From: Eremophila alpestris peregrina
Lineage: Eukaryota; Chordata; Aves; Passeriformes; Alaudidae
Length of the DNA stretch: 64,000 nt
Direction: 5' to 3'
NCBI GenBank assembly: GCA_009792885.1
Contig: WMCF01000080.1
Location: 1,301,139-1,365,138, forward strand
Shown here: in pieces, positions 23,940 through 35,352 of the stretch
How the letters are laid out: the number at the start of each line of letters is the position of its first letter
How positions within the stretch are numbered: position 1 is the first letter of the stretch
Made by a program: the position numbers and the translations under genes
The notes under the pieces: generated by a model
Database searches by the model: none
What the model was told of the DNA's origin: nothing
Seen by the model: only the letters and a program-made list of their open reading frames with translations

Positions 23940-25744
23940 CACATTGGTTAAAGGAATAGAGTATGCTATTAGCAGCCTTTGATCTGGGAAAGCTGCCAGT
24001 CTTGCTGGTGTTAATTTAGCTAGTATATAATAGAAAGAGCCTATACCTTCACATTAGTGCTATTTATTTCACTTCTATTAGGATTTTCCTTTTCAAGATT
24101 TAGGAATTTTGACTAGTGGAATGTTTTCTCTTCACATTTAGTTTATTAGGGAATTACATCCTCACCCTGAATTCCTTCATCCCTCTATTTCAATAGGTGC
24201 AACTTTTTAAGAAGGCATTCTTTGTTAGTTTGTTTGTTTGTTTTAAATGCACTCCCTGGAACTTACCCTGAGGCAGTTCTTCAGTGGTTGTTCTTTTCTC
24301 TTCCCCATCACAGACCATTATCTTTTGATGGCAGCACATTTAGCTCTGGTATGATAGCCTTTGCCTAAGCCTACAAAGTGTACCATATCCCTTGAGAATA
24401 ATAGGAGCAGAACCTGAGGAATCCAGGATCTGAAGATATTCAGTGAGATAAAGGGACATAAATTCAAGGAGTGTATTTGGATGGGGAGCAGATAGTAGAA
24501 CTAAACCCGGGAACAACCAAGTAGCGAAGATGTACGGTGTTCTCCCTTTTTAGCTGATGTTGAAACCTTCAGGCAGCTGATTATCACTCAGTGCTCCATC
24601 ACAGAGGTATGCAGGGCTAGATGATCAAAAATGTCTGCGGTGTGACAAGTCAGTGTAAGGATCAGAATAAAGATATGCTGAGGAAAAAGGTCAGAGGACA
24701 GTTCAACCCAGCATTTGGTTGTTCTGAGGGTTAGAACTTTATTATTTATGAGGCAGGTGAAGTTTGAAGTTTACCATAGTCTCAAACAGGAATTAAATTT
24801 GCACCCTCAAAACGGAGATTATCTTAAATGGGTCAGTGTTTCTACTCCTATTTCTTTACGTAAAATAATTTCAGCTGTCTCCCAGATATGTTCTTTATTC
24901 TCTTCATCCAACTATTGCACGGGCTGTCCCAAAAATTCAAAGTGCCTCTTTTCCTACTTATCCTACAAGAAAAGTCAGATGGGTAGTGGGATTCCAGGGA
25001 AATGTGCTGGTCTTGAAAGAGGTCTTTAAGAAGAGAGATTGCAGATGTATCTTCCATCCTGCCACAACTGAGGAAATAGGGCAGTGGACAGGGAGGAAGT
25101 GAATATGGATTTGTGTTTGAAATTGAACCGATTAAGAGTTAAGCATTTACTTCAGGACACACTTCCTTGAAGTAAAGGTGTTAGCTATGCTTTTTTTATT
25201 GTTGGTTGAGCTCTTGCTCCCTTTGTCAGAACTACAGAAAGCTCCCAAAGATCTATAACATTGTCTGGTTCGTGGGGACAGGAAAGAGAATACATTTGAA
25301 GGGACACAACAGAGTAACAAAAAATTAGAGCATGACAGGAGCAAGTCTATAATGTCTGTGTTTATGTTTCAGCCACCTTCTTTGATGGAACTTTCACAGC
25401 AAATGGTACAGCTCAAGACATTTAAAGCTTTTGATCATAGCTATAGATATACACAACTACAAACTTGGAATGAGATTTTTCAAAATTTTGTAGAAATTTG
25501 ATAAAATTAGTGTTTTATTGTTGCATATAACAAAAAGGATCATTGCAGATAAGCAGCATGAGGTCAGACATCAGTCCAATTAGTTGAGGACTAGGAGCAG
25601 CAACATGATGTCTGTCACCAGAGTCTTCTTAATCTTTAAAATGTTTGTTACAAACTTTAATTATTTCTGTCCAAATGTGTTTTTAAATATGTGATATTTA
25701 AATATTGTGTTCCATGTGAAAGGATTAGCTGAGACAAAAAGAGG

Positions 25745-25911
25745 GGCATGACTTTCAAAGGTACTAAGAAGCCTAAGACCTAAGACACAAGTTGTGCCTT
25801 ACTGGGAGTTTGACAAGTGCCTAAACGCTTCTAATGCCATTGACTGTCTAAGGAAATTTTGGAAAATCCCATTTGGTACCAAATATACTTAGATATTTTT
25901 GAAAATCTGGC
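25745..25911. mobile_element. Candidate ancient palindromic repeat (MITE-like)
   Basis: The two ends are imperfect inverted repeats. The left end 25745-25768 (ggcatgactttcaaaggta..) matches the reverse complement of the right end 25888-25911 (..tatttttgaaaatctggc) with a few changes and a one-base gap. The interior carries 'gcctaagacctaag', 'gtgcctaaacg', 'atgccattgactgtctaagg' and 'gaaaatccc' words. These words recall a palindromic interspersed repeat common in turtle, crocodile and bird genomes, with 'cctaagt', 'cattga' and 'tttgaaaat' words. I recall the pattern but not a secure family name. It is a non-autonomous element with no coding content. Confidence 0.5.
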
Positions 25912-28112
25912 TTCCTGTGTCCTGCCTAGTCATCAGAGGTAGTCAGACTGGGGTAAGTGTATCTCAGAGCACCTGTACTGATAATGTTCCCTAGCATGCC
26001 TAGAGATAAGCTGCACCTTTTCCAAGTCTGATACTGCCCTTTTTTTGTGACACAGAAAGTGGTAGCTCGATTTGGCTCAGTACAGCTACCCTTGGGCCAC
26101 ATCTACATAATAACGCACACCATATTTTAATTCCAAGAAATTTTTGAGGGGTCTGATATTAAAAAAAAGTCTCAAGACCTGCCTTTCTAGAATCTTCACT
26201 GGAATGAAATTGCCACTCATACAATAGTGCTGTCCTGTGTTTCTTTGTGGGAATATAGTGGGACTTCATTTGTTGCAGACCATGAAGAAAACAGCTGCCC
26301 AGGAGCCCTGTTTTCAGTTGCTCTACACCTTATCAGCTGTGCCCTGCAGCACTTGCAAAGGACTGCCATTGTCATGTACTCAAATCCATTGAATCCTCTT
26401 TCTGAGATCCTGTTATGCTAAAATATGTTTTGTGTAATTGTAAGTGTTTGATCTCTTCTGCACTCGAATCCCATCAGAGAGAGTCATGGCTGTTTGAGAA
26501 AATCAGGCATGCAGATAGACCGTAAATATGGAATACGATGGGCCATCAGGAGCACCTTAGTGCTGCATTGCAGTCCTTAATACACAGATTGCAGTGGTTC
26601 TATCCCAAACACTGGCATCTGTGTGGGCAGGGTAGCACAGCTATTTCATAGGGTGCAAAGATCCTCCATAGAGCCAGAAAAGGAATTCCTTCTTTTCTTT
26701 TTTTCTATTTTTCTTTTTTTACCCCTCAGTTTCTGAGATTTCTGTTTCAGGAAATAACATGCAAACAATAAACAGAAAAGCTCTGCCCAATGTTCAGCTG
26801 TGAATCAAAGAGGGCAGACAGCCCCTTGGATAACATTTTGACAGAGACTTTGGACAACATTTAATCCACTCTGTGCAATCCAGCTGGAATACGTTTTTTG
26901 CGCCCCCCCAATCAGCTTGATAACGAGCTCATAACAGTTTGTTGATAGCAGACTGGCTGATTCATAAGCTGCTTGTCACTATTTCATAAGTGATATATGA
27001 GTCACAGATTTAAATAATTCAATATAAGAAATATTGGGGAGCCAATAAATATGACTATTTCTTATGAATCTATCCAAACATCTCCTGCACTGTCATTCTG
27101 CTTTTTCACATTTTGCTAAGCCCATCTTCTTAGAATTTACTGTATATGCAAAACCAGCAGTGCAAGCAAGATGGTAATCAGAGCATAAAATAGACACATG
27201 CACTCTCCTACGTATTAATAAGTTAGTGGGGGTGGGTGGAAAAGAAATGGAAAATAAAACAGGCCTCAGATAATTCCAGAATGACAGAAGTGATGTAACG
27301 CTCAAATTATAGTTCTTTGAAGTAGACTCTGGGTGAACTAAATACATAGCACATGGCAAAAATTGTGTGGCAACTGCTGTGGTAGAATTTGTCTTGATTA
27401 AAACTCCATATGAAAAGATAAATCTTTCTAAGTAGAAATGGGAGTTCAATAAATTGAAGCCAAACATTCAGCATGCCATTTGAGTTCAGGAAGTGAAGTA
27501 AACATGAGTTTGCATAATGTATTAGAAACCACTGTATGGCATTAGGAAAATTCACAATGTCTATATACTCTGAAAATAAGATAGAGCAGTTGCTAAACTT
27601 GCTGTTTAAATTTTAAAAAATCAAGATCATATTTATTCAGACTGTGGTCTTAGCATCCCTGAAATGAATTAAGATCTTTTTGTTCCTTTGTAAGGCCTGG
27701 GATGTGTTTCTGACACAATCTGTATCCTCCGTATCTAGAAGACATTGTACCTTGTTCTCCATCCGCTCCAAAGCTGGTAGGACCATATTCTGTTTATGCA
27801 TTTATTTAGTGCCTTAAACCATAAACTTGGCATTGGGGGAAACAAGGAAATATAAGCAAAGAATATTTTGTGCTATTCTGTAGGGTTTGGGGATCTTTTG
27901 TGGTCGCTTTTTGCAAACTTTAAAATTTTATACTCCAAACCATTATTAACAAGGGATGATTCTGAAGCAGAGCATCCATTAGAATACACTAGTAAAGATT
28001 TTTGTTTAACTCATCATATACAGGGTGTAACTTGAGATGTAAAGCAGTGCAGATCCATTTAATTTAGTTGAGTAACTGAATTTGAGGTGCCTAGTACTAT
28101 GTGTTAGAGTTT

Positions 28113-28145
28113 TCACAGAATCACAGAATATCTAAGTTTGGAAGC
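28113..28145 (-). mobile_element. CR1 terminal tip (antisense, about 30 bp)
   Basis: The string tcacagaatcacagaata at 28115-28132, followed by 'tctaagtttggaag', is the standard antisense 3' terminus of avian CR1. Recognisable CR1 stops after about 30 bases. It is a severely 5'-truncated insertion or the remnant of a deletion. Confidence 0.55.
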
Positions 28146-28280
28146 GAGCAGTGGAGCATGCTTGCTGTTTGATATTATTCTCTGTGTTAGAATGTGGAGA
28201 ATTGTTAGGCAGATGGATGGTTCCAAGGACCTACTCACATGCAATACTGCTTGGTCACGTTTAACAAAATCCACACAATT
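28146..28280. other. Short unique spacer upstream of the LTR
   Basis: No recognisable feature. An open frame of 136 codons starts here (28138) but most of its length lies in the LTR, so it is not a gene. Confidence 0.6.
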
Positions 28281-28286
28281 GGGCAT
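28281..28286. repeat. Target-site duplication, left copy (6 bp)
   Basis: GGGCAT directly precedes the TG of the LTR and recurs directly after its terminal CA at 28909-28914. A 6 bp duplication is the size made by beta-retrovirus-like (ERVK, class II) integrases. Confidence 0.85.
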
Positions 28287-28380
28287 TGTTGGGGTTTATT
28301 ATTTCCTGATTGTATTGGTTTGTTCCAAGCTACCCCCTTTTGCTGTTTGCCCTTGGTTCTGCCTGGTCTGCCTCCCTGAT

Positions 28381-28548
28381 GTGCCCTCCCCTGGCACCTG
28401 CCCGTCTCCCCTGAGCCTCTCCCCTTGTTCCAGAAAGCTCCCTGAGCTCCTGTCCATCTCCCTTGTGCCCTCCCCTGGCACCTGTCTGTTTTCCCCAAAC
28501 CTCGCCCTTTGTTCTAGAGAGGTCTGTGGGTTCTTCTTGATGATTTGA
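28381..28548 (+). repeat. 84 bp tandem duplication in LTR U3
   Basis: The string gtgccctcccctggcacctg occurs at 28381 and again at 28465, exactly 84 bases apart. Similarity continues through 'ttgttcYagaRaggtc' type sequence. Similarity also reaches into the bases just upstream of 28381 (ctgcctccctgat against cctgtccatctccctt), so the array is about 2.3 copies. Repeats in U3 are a usual place for enhancer variation in retroviral LTRs. Confidence 0.85.
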
Positions 28549-28665
28549 TGTTACATGTTTGTCCCTCTCTCGAGTTGTCCCCATTGCTCACAGTTGATGT
28601 CTATCCAGATTGTAACCACCCCCCGATCCCTCCTGATTGGTTCTCTGTTACTGTCCCTCCCCCTG

Positions 28666-28673
28666 TTAAAAGG
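28666..28673 (+). promoter_or_regulatory. TATA-like element of the LTR
   Basis: TTAAAAGG lies about 26 bases after an inverted CCAAT box and 64 bases before the polyadenylation signal, a plausible U3/R core promoter layout. Whether it is active is unknown. Confidence 0.5.
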
Positions 28674-28736
28674 TGTTGCACACCCCTGAGAGGCGCTTCT
28701 TTGGGTAGTCTCCTCTCAGGGTAATTTGCCAAGAGC

Positions 28737-28742
28737 AATAAA
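28737..28742 (+). promoter_or_regulatory. LTR polyadenylation signal AATAAA
   Basis: AATAAA in the second half of the LTR is the expected R-region signal for retroviral transcript ends. Confidence 0.7.
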
Positions 28743-28908
28743 CCCTGAGAACTTGGACCCCCAAAGGAGTCAGCCTCTTTTTCCAAGGGTAGCAGGAAGG
28801 TTTCTACCACTCTTGCACCCACCGGGGTCTGTGTGTGTCCTCGGCCCACAGATCATGGCAGGGTCGCCTCTGGGCAGAGCTAGCCCTACAAGAGAGGGAA
28901 CACCTGCA

Positions 28909-28914
28909 GGGCAT
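28909..28914. repeat. Target-site duplication, right copy (6 bp)
   Basis: GGGCAT, identical to 28281-28286. Confidence 0.85.
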
Positions 28915-31900
28915 CTTAACCAAACATTCCCCTAGAACTACAATGGTAATATGACATCAATATGTGTTTGTTATCACAGAGGGAAGAGGGAACCACACCA
29001 TCACTCCTTAGAATGCAATGGATCAGCTTTAGTCATGAGGTGGATTATGGTGGTGCCTCCTGCTCAGGCCCTGCTCTGCAGCCTCAGTAACTCCTGAAAG
29101 GCCATGACTGAACAAGTAGAGCACTCCTTTCCTGTGCAGCAGTTTCTGCATGGGAACAATTCTGACTGTAGCAGTTGCCTGAGCAAGGTGGGAAACAAAG
29201 GATAAGCAGTTGACTTTCTTGTCCGTTACCTGAATCATAGTCCAAGTGAAATGGCACCATTGTTACTGGAATTTTTTGTAAAAAACCCAACCCTCCAGTA
29301 GTTACTAACTTGAGATACTACAAGAAACTTATGGGTGACTAAAACAAATTATTTTGTGACCCTGTGAAGTGAGCTTTCTTAGGCTGTCACAGTAACTCCA
29401 AGTGGCATGATTCTTGGAGCTCACCATCATTCCTATTTGTGATACCTGAAAGACCATTGCTGACAGTGAGAAATAGGCTGCCTCTTTCAGGCACAGCCAG
29501 TGCCTGTGGGGAAACATCAGGAGATTTGACATGAGTATTTCACTGAACCTCAGGGAAATTCTTGATGGGTACTTTTACGTGCTTTACATAGATGAATAAA
29601 TTTCCGTGCCTCCGTGTGTGTGAATTGATAATGGAATGAATGCTATCACTGTGGGTCTACAATCAAGTTGTTATGATTGTAGTAAGTCCTATTGAATTAC
29701 TTTATAACTATTAAATTAGTCAATGAAAAAGTTCTGCTAAACCCTCTTGTAACCTTATATTTTTCATCCATACCCTTTGCACCTTCAATCTTTTGCAACT
29801 TCTGTCTTTATGTAAATCATTCTTAGTTGACTCTAATCAGGTTTTCCTATGTATGCTTCATCTAGGTCATAAGTAATAGAGTGAACTTTTCCATAAACTT
29901 CTGTTAAAGTTCCACTTTCATGAATTTATATTAAAATCAGTTTTTTGCCATTTTCTTGGATGGTAAATTTTTAAGCAGCCTAATTGTTTATTCACAACAG
30001 TAGGCTACTGTTTTACTCATATTCCCCAAATAACAATAAGTCCACCTCTGCAAAGATCAGAACCTTTGGTCAAGCTGTTTAGAAGGTGCCTATCAGTGTG
30101 GGCTGGGGTGCTCTGGGTGTGCCACCATTCATCATGCTCCTCTGCCCCATTCATGGCACTCAGGATGCAGAGACAATATCCTGCTACACACCCTCTTGCT
30201 CCTCTAGCTGTGGCCCCAAGGAGGTCCCAATGGCTGTGGCCATTCAGGAGATGACAATGTCCTCAGCATCTAGTGTTATTTTCAGCCAAGATGGAGAAGA
30301 AGGATCCAAGGTTTTATGCCCAGGGGCCTTCCACAAACAAAAGAAAATGCCGTTTTGTTTCCAAATGAGCAGCAGCAACAAAGATTAGAGCTCAGTGACC
30401 ATAGTGGTGTGCTTAGTGCATATATGTGACAAGAACAATATGCCAGTTCTTAATGAGAAGCAGAAATTTTTGGCTCTGACAGTACTGCAAGATTTTCAAG
30501 TCTTTTAATATGAGAGGCATATGGGATGTTTCCTTCATCTATAGCTACAAAAGTACACACTGACATCAAATGTACATGTGAAAAAAGGGGGAAATGATGC
30601 ATGAATAACAAAACAGACGGTGTGGTGATGACAATTTGTAGGCTACATATTGAATTTATTTAATTTAATAGACAATAGCCTGTCCTAATGTTTTAAGCCA
30701 ACAAAGTATTTCCTGGCTCCCAAATGTTAGCTAAAATAACTTGTTTTCCTTGTTAATTTCCAGTTCTTGGCTGCATTTTGTGCTAATTTCAAACATATGT
30801 CATGTACAAAATATGTTAATTTTGAAAGCCAAATCTGGCAGGAGATGATTTTTGAACTGGCATAGAGAGGTATGGGACAAACAGACAAGCTCAAAGCTGG
30901 CAAGATGCATTTACAAACCACAATGTGTATTTTTTTAAATCCTTTCCAGCTATTTCCATGTGCACACAGGCAGGAATAATGAAGGAAAGACAAATGCTGT
31001 GTAAGAAAATTTCAATATGAAATGAAAACACCTTTAATTTAGACATCCTCTGCATTTTAATTTATTCCATACAATTTTAAAAAAATCAGAGTTCAATGTT
31101 TTATACAGTCCTTAAGTCCTACACACGAAAATTAAGGTAATTGAAATGTGATGGTGTTTATGATATACATTTACACTTCACTGAAACAACCACAAGTGAA
31201 ATTGGCCATAGAAAGGCAGGTTGTTAAGACATTTGCAAAAAATCCTATAGATTACCATCAGTTCAGATCAGTTGCACTTCACTTGTCCATTATTCTGTTT
31301 ACAGAAGTGATAACTCCTCAAAAACTCTCCATGAAATATTAATATCAGTTAAAAATAATCTCTCCTCAATATTGACCCCTATATGAGTTTAACCCAAAAC
31401 TCATTCCATTTCACAGTCTGTTCACAGTCATTTTTGTTTCTTAAACTTTTTTGGACTAAAATATTTATATATTTTTTTATATATAAAAAGATATTTATAT
31501 ATGGGAATAAGCATGTATGTTTAATTCTTAAACTAATACAGAACTTATTTGAGCATATACATTATGAGCTAATTGTAGCAGTACGACTTAATATCATTTA
31601 ATACACATAGGAATTTTGCTACTGATAGACTTAATGCTAAGAGATGTATCTTCAAATGAAAATAAATATAGCTGCAAACTGAAGTGTAAAACTCCCTCAA
31701 AAGAATAAGATAATGCAGCATAACAGTGTACTATAGGGAAAGACTGAATATCTGAAAGTGAGAATATAATCTTGATTCTGTTTTATTAGTTGGATGCATT
31801 ACAAACTCAGATTATGTAAGCATGTCTCCTTTATCCCATATTTTTTAATTCTTTACTTGGAGTTTCTTTTCTACTTCTTTACTTAGAATTCCTTTTCCAT

Positions 31901-34900
31901 GTGATTTAAGCATATATGTTTCTTAAAGATCTGAATTGGAACAAAAAATGTGTTAAAATCTTTCTTGGTTGGGCACTTTGAAAAATTTTTTTAGGAAGTA
32001 TTGATGATGCCAAGCATCATAAAATCTGGTATTAAACTATCTAAATATATTAAAAATTTTAGTATCAGAGTAAAAACATAAAGAAACAAGATTATAAAAT
32101 CTAAATAAACTCATGTACAGTGAGAAAACCACACTTTCTGACATTATAAAAATGGAAAGAATGAAAACAAATAATTTTTTTTTTATAAAACAAAACTTTG
32201 TCAGAATATTTTGACTTCACTAAGACCACATTTTAGGCATAAAATTATTGCATTCTGCAAAACAATTGCTCATCTCTCACCTAAACTAAGTCATGATCTC
32301 CTTTGAGAGCCAAGTTATTAATAACTTCTATGGTGGACAATTCCACATTTATTTCTGCTTATAGTAGTTGATATTCTGCTGTCTCAGACAGATACATAAT
32401 TTCAATAAATGCTAAGGAATACACCTCTATAGATCTTCTGTCTGAATAAAGGCAGAAATTACAAAAGAAAGAACTGACAGAAAGTTTGTCAGGCTTCTTT
32501 GATCATCTGTTTGGATGCCGAGGGGAAACAAGCTCAGGTGATGTTGTGACTTTTAACATAAAGCAATTGCTGCAAAAACGCTGTTAAAATATGGTAACTG
32601 GAGTATACTTGTCTTGGAATTACATACAAAGAATTTCCTTGCAATCAAGTGCTGTAGGATGGTTACTTGGGCATCATGCACTATACAATAAATTATGTTA
32701 TAGCATTGGACAATTCAAACAAACAACCAACCAACCAACAAACACCAAACCAACCAACCAACCAAACCAAAAAATGCTAAACCACTGTAAATAAGCTTTG
32801 ATACATAAAATATATGAAATATAGAAGTCTGACTGAGAAGGCCTAAAATACACTTAAGTGTAACTCTGGATCTTTCAAAATTATACCAATAAAAGGTTCT
32901 CCCAGAGGACTGGTTGTATGCTGTACCTTGAACCAGTACCTTAAGTTCTGTACTGTAAATTCTCTGTGCTCAAGGGAAAGAAATAGACCTCTCCATAAGG
33001 AGATTCATCCTGTCTCTCTTAGATTGCTATCCCAGATGCATGAACTCCCTCTCTAGTTTACATTTCATTCTTTAAATATAAAAAGAGAAATTAATAAGAT
33101 AACAAGAAAACAAATAGCCCAAATCAGACATCCACTGCTGAGATAATTAGAATTACTGCAGTCCTATTCATAGGAATTGGCCATTTGAAACTGGGGTAAG
33201 AAGACATTTATGCCCTATATGTAAAATGAGAAAGAAACTTTTCACTTGAGTTTTTTCCTCAGGACTCCAGAAAACACTTAAGTGGTTTAGCATTGAATTT
33301 GTGGATGTGGAAATAGAAAGAAATTTTCCATTTCTTGTCAGTAAAAAAAAAAAAAACTCTTCTTTGTTGACCAAACAGGTTTTTGACAGTGTAGAACACA
33401 TTTTTAATTGGGCAAATATAAACACATTCAAATGTGTAATTAATTTTTATATGAAGACATTTGACATCAATAGAAAAATGTCATTATAGAGAGCAATCAG
33501 TGATTCTTGAATTCCAAAGGGGTTTCAAGCAGAGGTGGCAGATTTTCCACATACCCTTTTTGCATGTTACCCTCTTTCAAAAAGACTGTATTAAAAAGAT
33601 AGTATATACATTCCTTAAAAATAATGAAGAAAACAATATGTTCATACAGATTCAATTAGATCGTAAATGACATGTTTTTAATGGTACAAAACATTTTCCT
33701 GTTATGAAGTTCTCATAATATACTGTGTCAGCATTATATCAAAAAAACTCTTACTACAAACTTGTTTTGAAAATTTTGAGTCCTGGTGTTTCAAAGAACC
33801 TAATGAACTAAATAGTGTTCTGCATTTAGCATTTATAAGTGCACATTGTATAAGATTTTTCAAACTTCATATATATATACAATGCATATTAATTTGTGAA
33901 TATCAGTGCATGAGCAATATCATATACTTTGGCAGTTACTCTTCTAAAAAAAAAGATGCTACCTACTCTTCCTGCTTTTATCTTTGCCTTTCTTACTCTT
34001 TTCTCTTTAACATCTTTCTTTCTTTTCCCAATTTCTGTATGTTCTTTATCCAGATGGAATTATTGATGTCTGATAAATGGGAAGGGTACAGAAAACTCTC
34101 ATTTGAAAATTATTAAGATTACAATTTAATGGTTTAATTCTTCTTTAGTAAAGGATTTATTTATTTAATTACTAATAAATATAATTTATTATTAATTGCT
34201 ACTTTAAATAAAGAATTCTGTCAAAAATTTAACTGATTTTTTTTTTAATTCTATTTTTCTGTCAGGTTTTATGTTCATAGCTAGCTGCTACAACACTTTC
34301 AATTAACTATATATTATGGTTATTTCTTTTGCATAGATTTCAGCTTACTGTGCTAAGAAGTGCAATGGTTCTACCTTTACATAGTACCAGTCTAAAATAT
34401 GTGTTTACATCAGTTGATTTCAAGGGAGTCACTGACCATAAGTGGCTTTTATTAAGTGAAATACAGAGAGCAGTAGTGATATTACCATTGCAGAAGAAGA
34501 TTTGATCTCAGGTCACAGACCATTCTATTTTAAGGTACATTGTCCAATTCCTGCTGAAATACCATTTGAACTGTGGAAATTTTGGGAGCAGTACTGACAG
34601 AGCAGGTTTGGCTTTGAGAATGGTATTGTCTTGGTTCTTTTTATCCCAGGAAAAAAAATTGAGATTTTTCAGTCACTGTCTGATTTTATGGCAAATGGAG
34701 GTGTTTCTTCCTAAAATCCTGCAATTATGTTCTTTATATGTATTAATGTTATTTTCTTATAAAATTGTTGCTTACATTAAGAGGAACAAACAACTGCTTA
34801 GAATTAGACATGCACTTCAGTTCCTGAAGCATCAGATCCCCAATCTTCTTTAACAATGTCAATTCGAGCCTTATACAGAAAAATGTCAAAACAGCCTCAT

Positions 34901-34901
34901 A
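28915..34901. other. Unique non-coding DNA, no gene seen
   Basis: No recognisable transposon. Moderately GC-richer patches at 29030-29180 and 30070-30330 hold overlapping short frames on both strands, including 100 codons at 30086-30388, but no recognisable protein. AT-only tracts occur near 31464-31505 and 34150-34215. A-tract 33343-33356 is a simple run. Confidence 0.6.
32716..32774. repeat. Low-complexity (AACC)n / (AAAC)n tract
   Basis: Repeated 'ccaa' and 'caaa' units interrupted by a few changes. This is a simple repeat. It makes the 67-codon frame at 32591-32794 look open. Confidence 0.85.
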
Positions 34902-35352
34902 TAGAAAAATCAAAATCATAGCATTTTTAAAGTTGGGAAAGGCCTCCAAGATCCCCAAGTCCAACCTTTGACCAAACACCAGCACACCAATTAAACCCAA
35001 GCACCAAATGCCATGTCCAGTCATTCCTTGAACATTTCCAGGGGTGGTGACCCCACCAGCTCCCTGGAAAGCCCACTCCCTTGCTCAACCACCCTTTTGG
35101 TGAAAAGAATTTTTCCTGATGTTCAAGTCTGAATCTCCCATAGTGTAGGTTGAGACCATTTCCACTTGTTCTGTCACCAGCTGCCCTGGAGAAGAGGCAA
35201 ATAGCAGTAGTGTCTTGCTACACTTTCAGGTGGTTGTACAGGTTTCCCTTGTACCTTCTTATCTCCTTGTTAAACATCCCCTGCACCAGATTTTTTGCCC
35301 TTCTCCAGACATGCTCCAGCAACATAAGACCTTTTATTCCAAGACTGAAAAC
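34902..35352 (-). mobile_element. CR1 LINE, 3' fragment (antisense)
   Basis: The antisense terminus lies at 34912-34930 (aaaatcatagcattttta), followed by 'aagttgggaaaggcctccaagatccccaagtccaacctttgacc' (34930-34973). The rest reads in order as the usual antisense CR1 3' region: 'cattccttgaacatttccagggg' (35021-35043), 'aagaatttttcctgatgttcaa', 'cttgttctgtcaccagctgccctggagaagagg', and 'gcccttctccagacatgctccag' near 35298-35320. It fades out by about 35352. It belongs to the same 3' subtype as the copies at 44581 and 3545 (accaaacacca / gatcaaacaccacc). It is 5'-truncated with no coding function. Confidence 0.9.

Larger units (their letters stand above)
18239..28112. other. Long repeat-poor non-coding stretch, no gene seen
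   Basis: Nearly 10 kb without a recognisable young CR1 or LTR. The longest frames are 124 codons (27093-27467 minus) and 114 codons (23577-23921 plus). Neither translation has a recognisable domain. The 114-codon frame is followed directly by an A-rich tract. Around 18500-18590 the words 'agtgccttaagtgc' and 'aagcacttaggtgcctatga' hint at a decayed ancient repeat like the one at 25745-25911. A direct repeat of about 20 bases (aagaagtctgatagt / aaatgtctgatagt) occurs at 21177-21220. Confidence 0.6.
28287..28908 (+). mobile_element. Solo LTR of an endogenous retrovirus, likely ERVK type
   Basis: The 622 bp unit begins TGTTGGGG, ends CCTGCA, and has a perfect 6 bp duplication on each side, so both borders are exact. 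Promoter-like features occur in the expected order on the plus strand: an inverted CCAAT box (attgg, 28636-28640), a TATA-like ttaaaagg (28666-28673) and an AATAAA polyadenylation signal (28737-28742). The likely U5 segment follows, with 'gggtcgcc' near the end. U3 is pyrimidine-rich and holds a tandem duplication. No gag, pol or env sequence and no second LTR is present, so it arose by recombination between the two LTRs of a provirus. The intact duplication and clean termini point to a comparatively young insertion. The class is inferred from TSD size; I cannot name the family. Confidence 0.88.

Noticed and set aside
28138..28548. 136-codon plus-strand frame rich in P, S and C
   Set aside because: Most of it lies in the U3 tandem repeat of the solo LTR; no domain, and the overlapping minus-strand frames are equally open.
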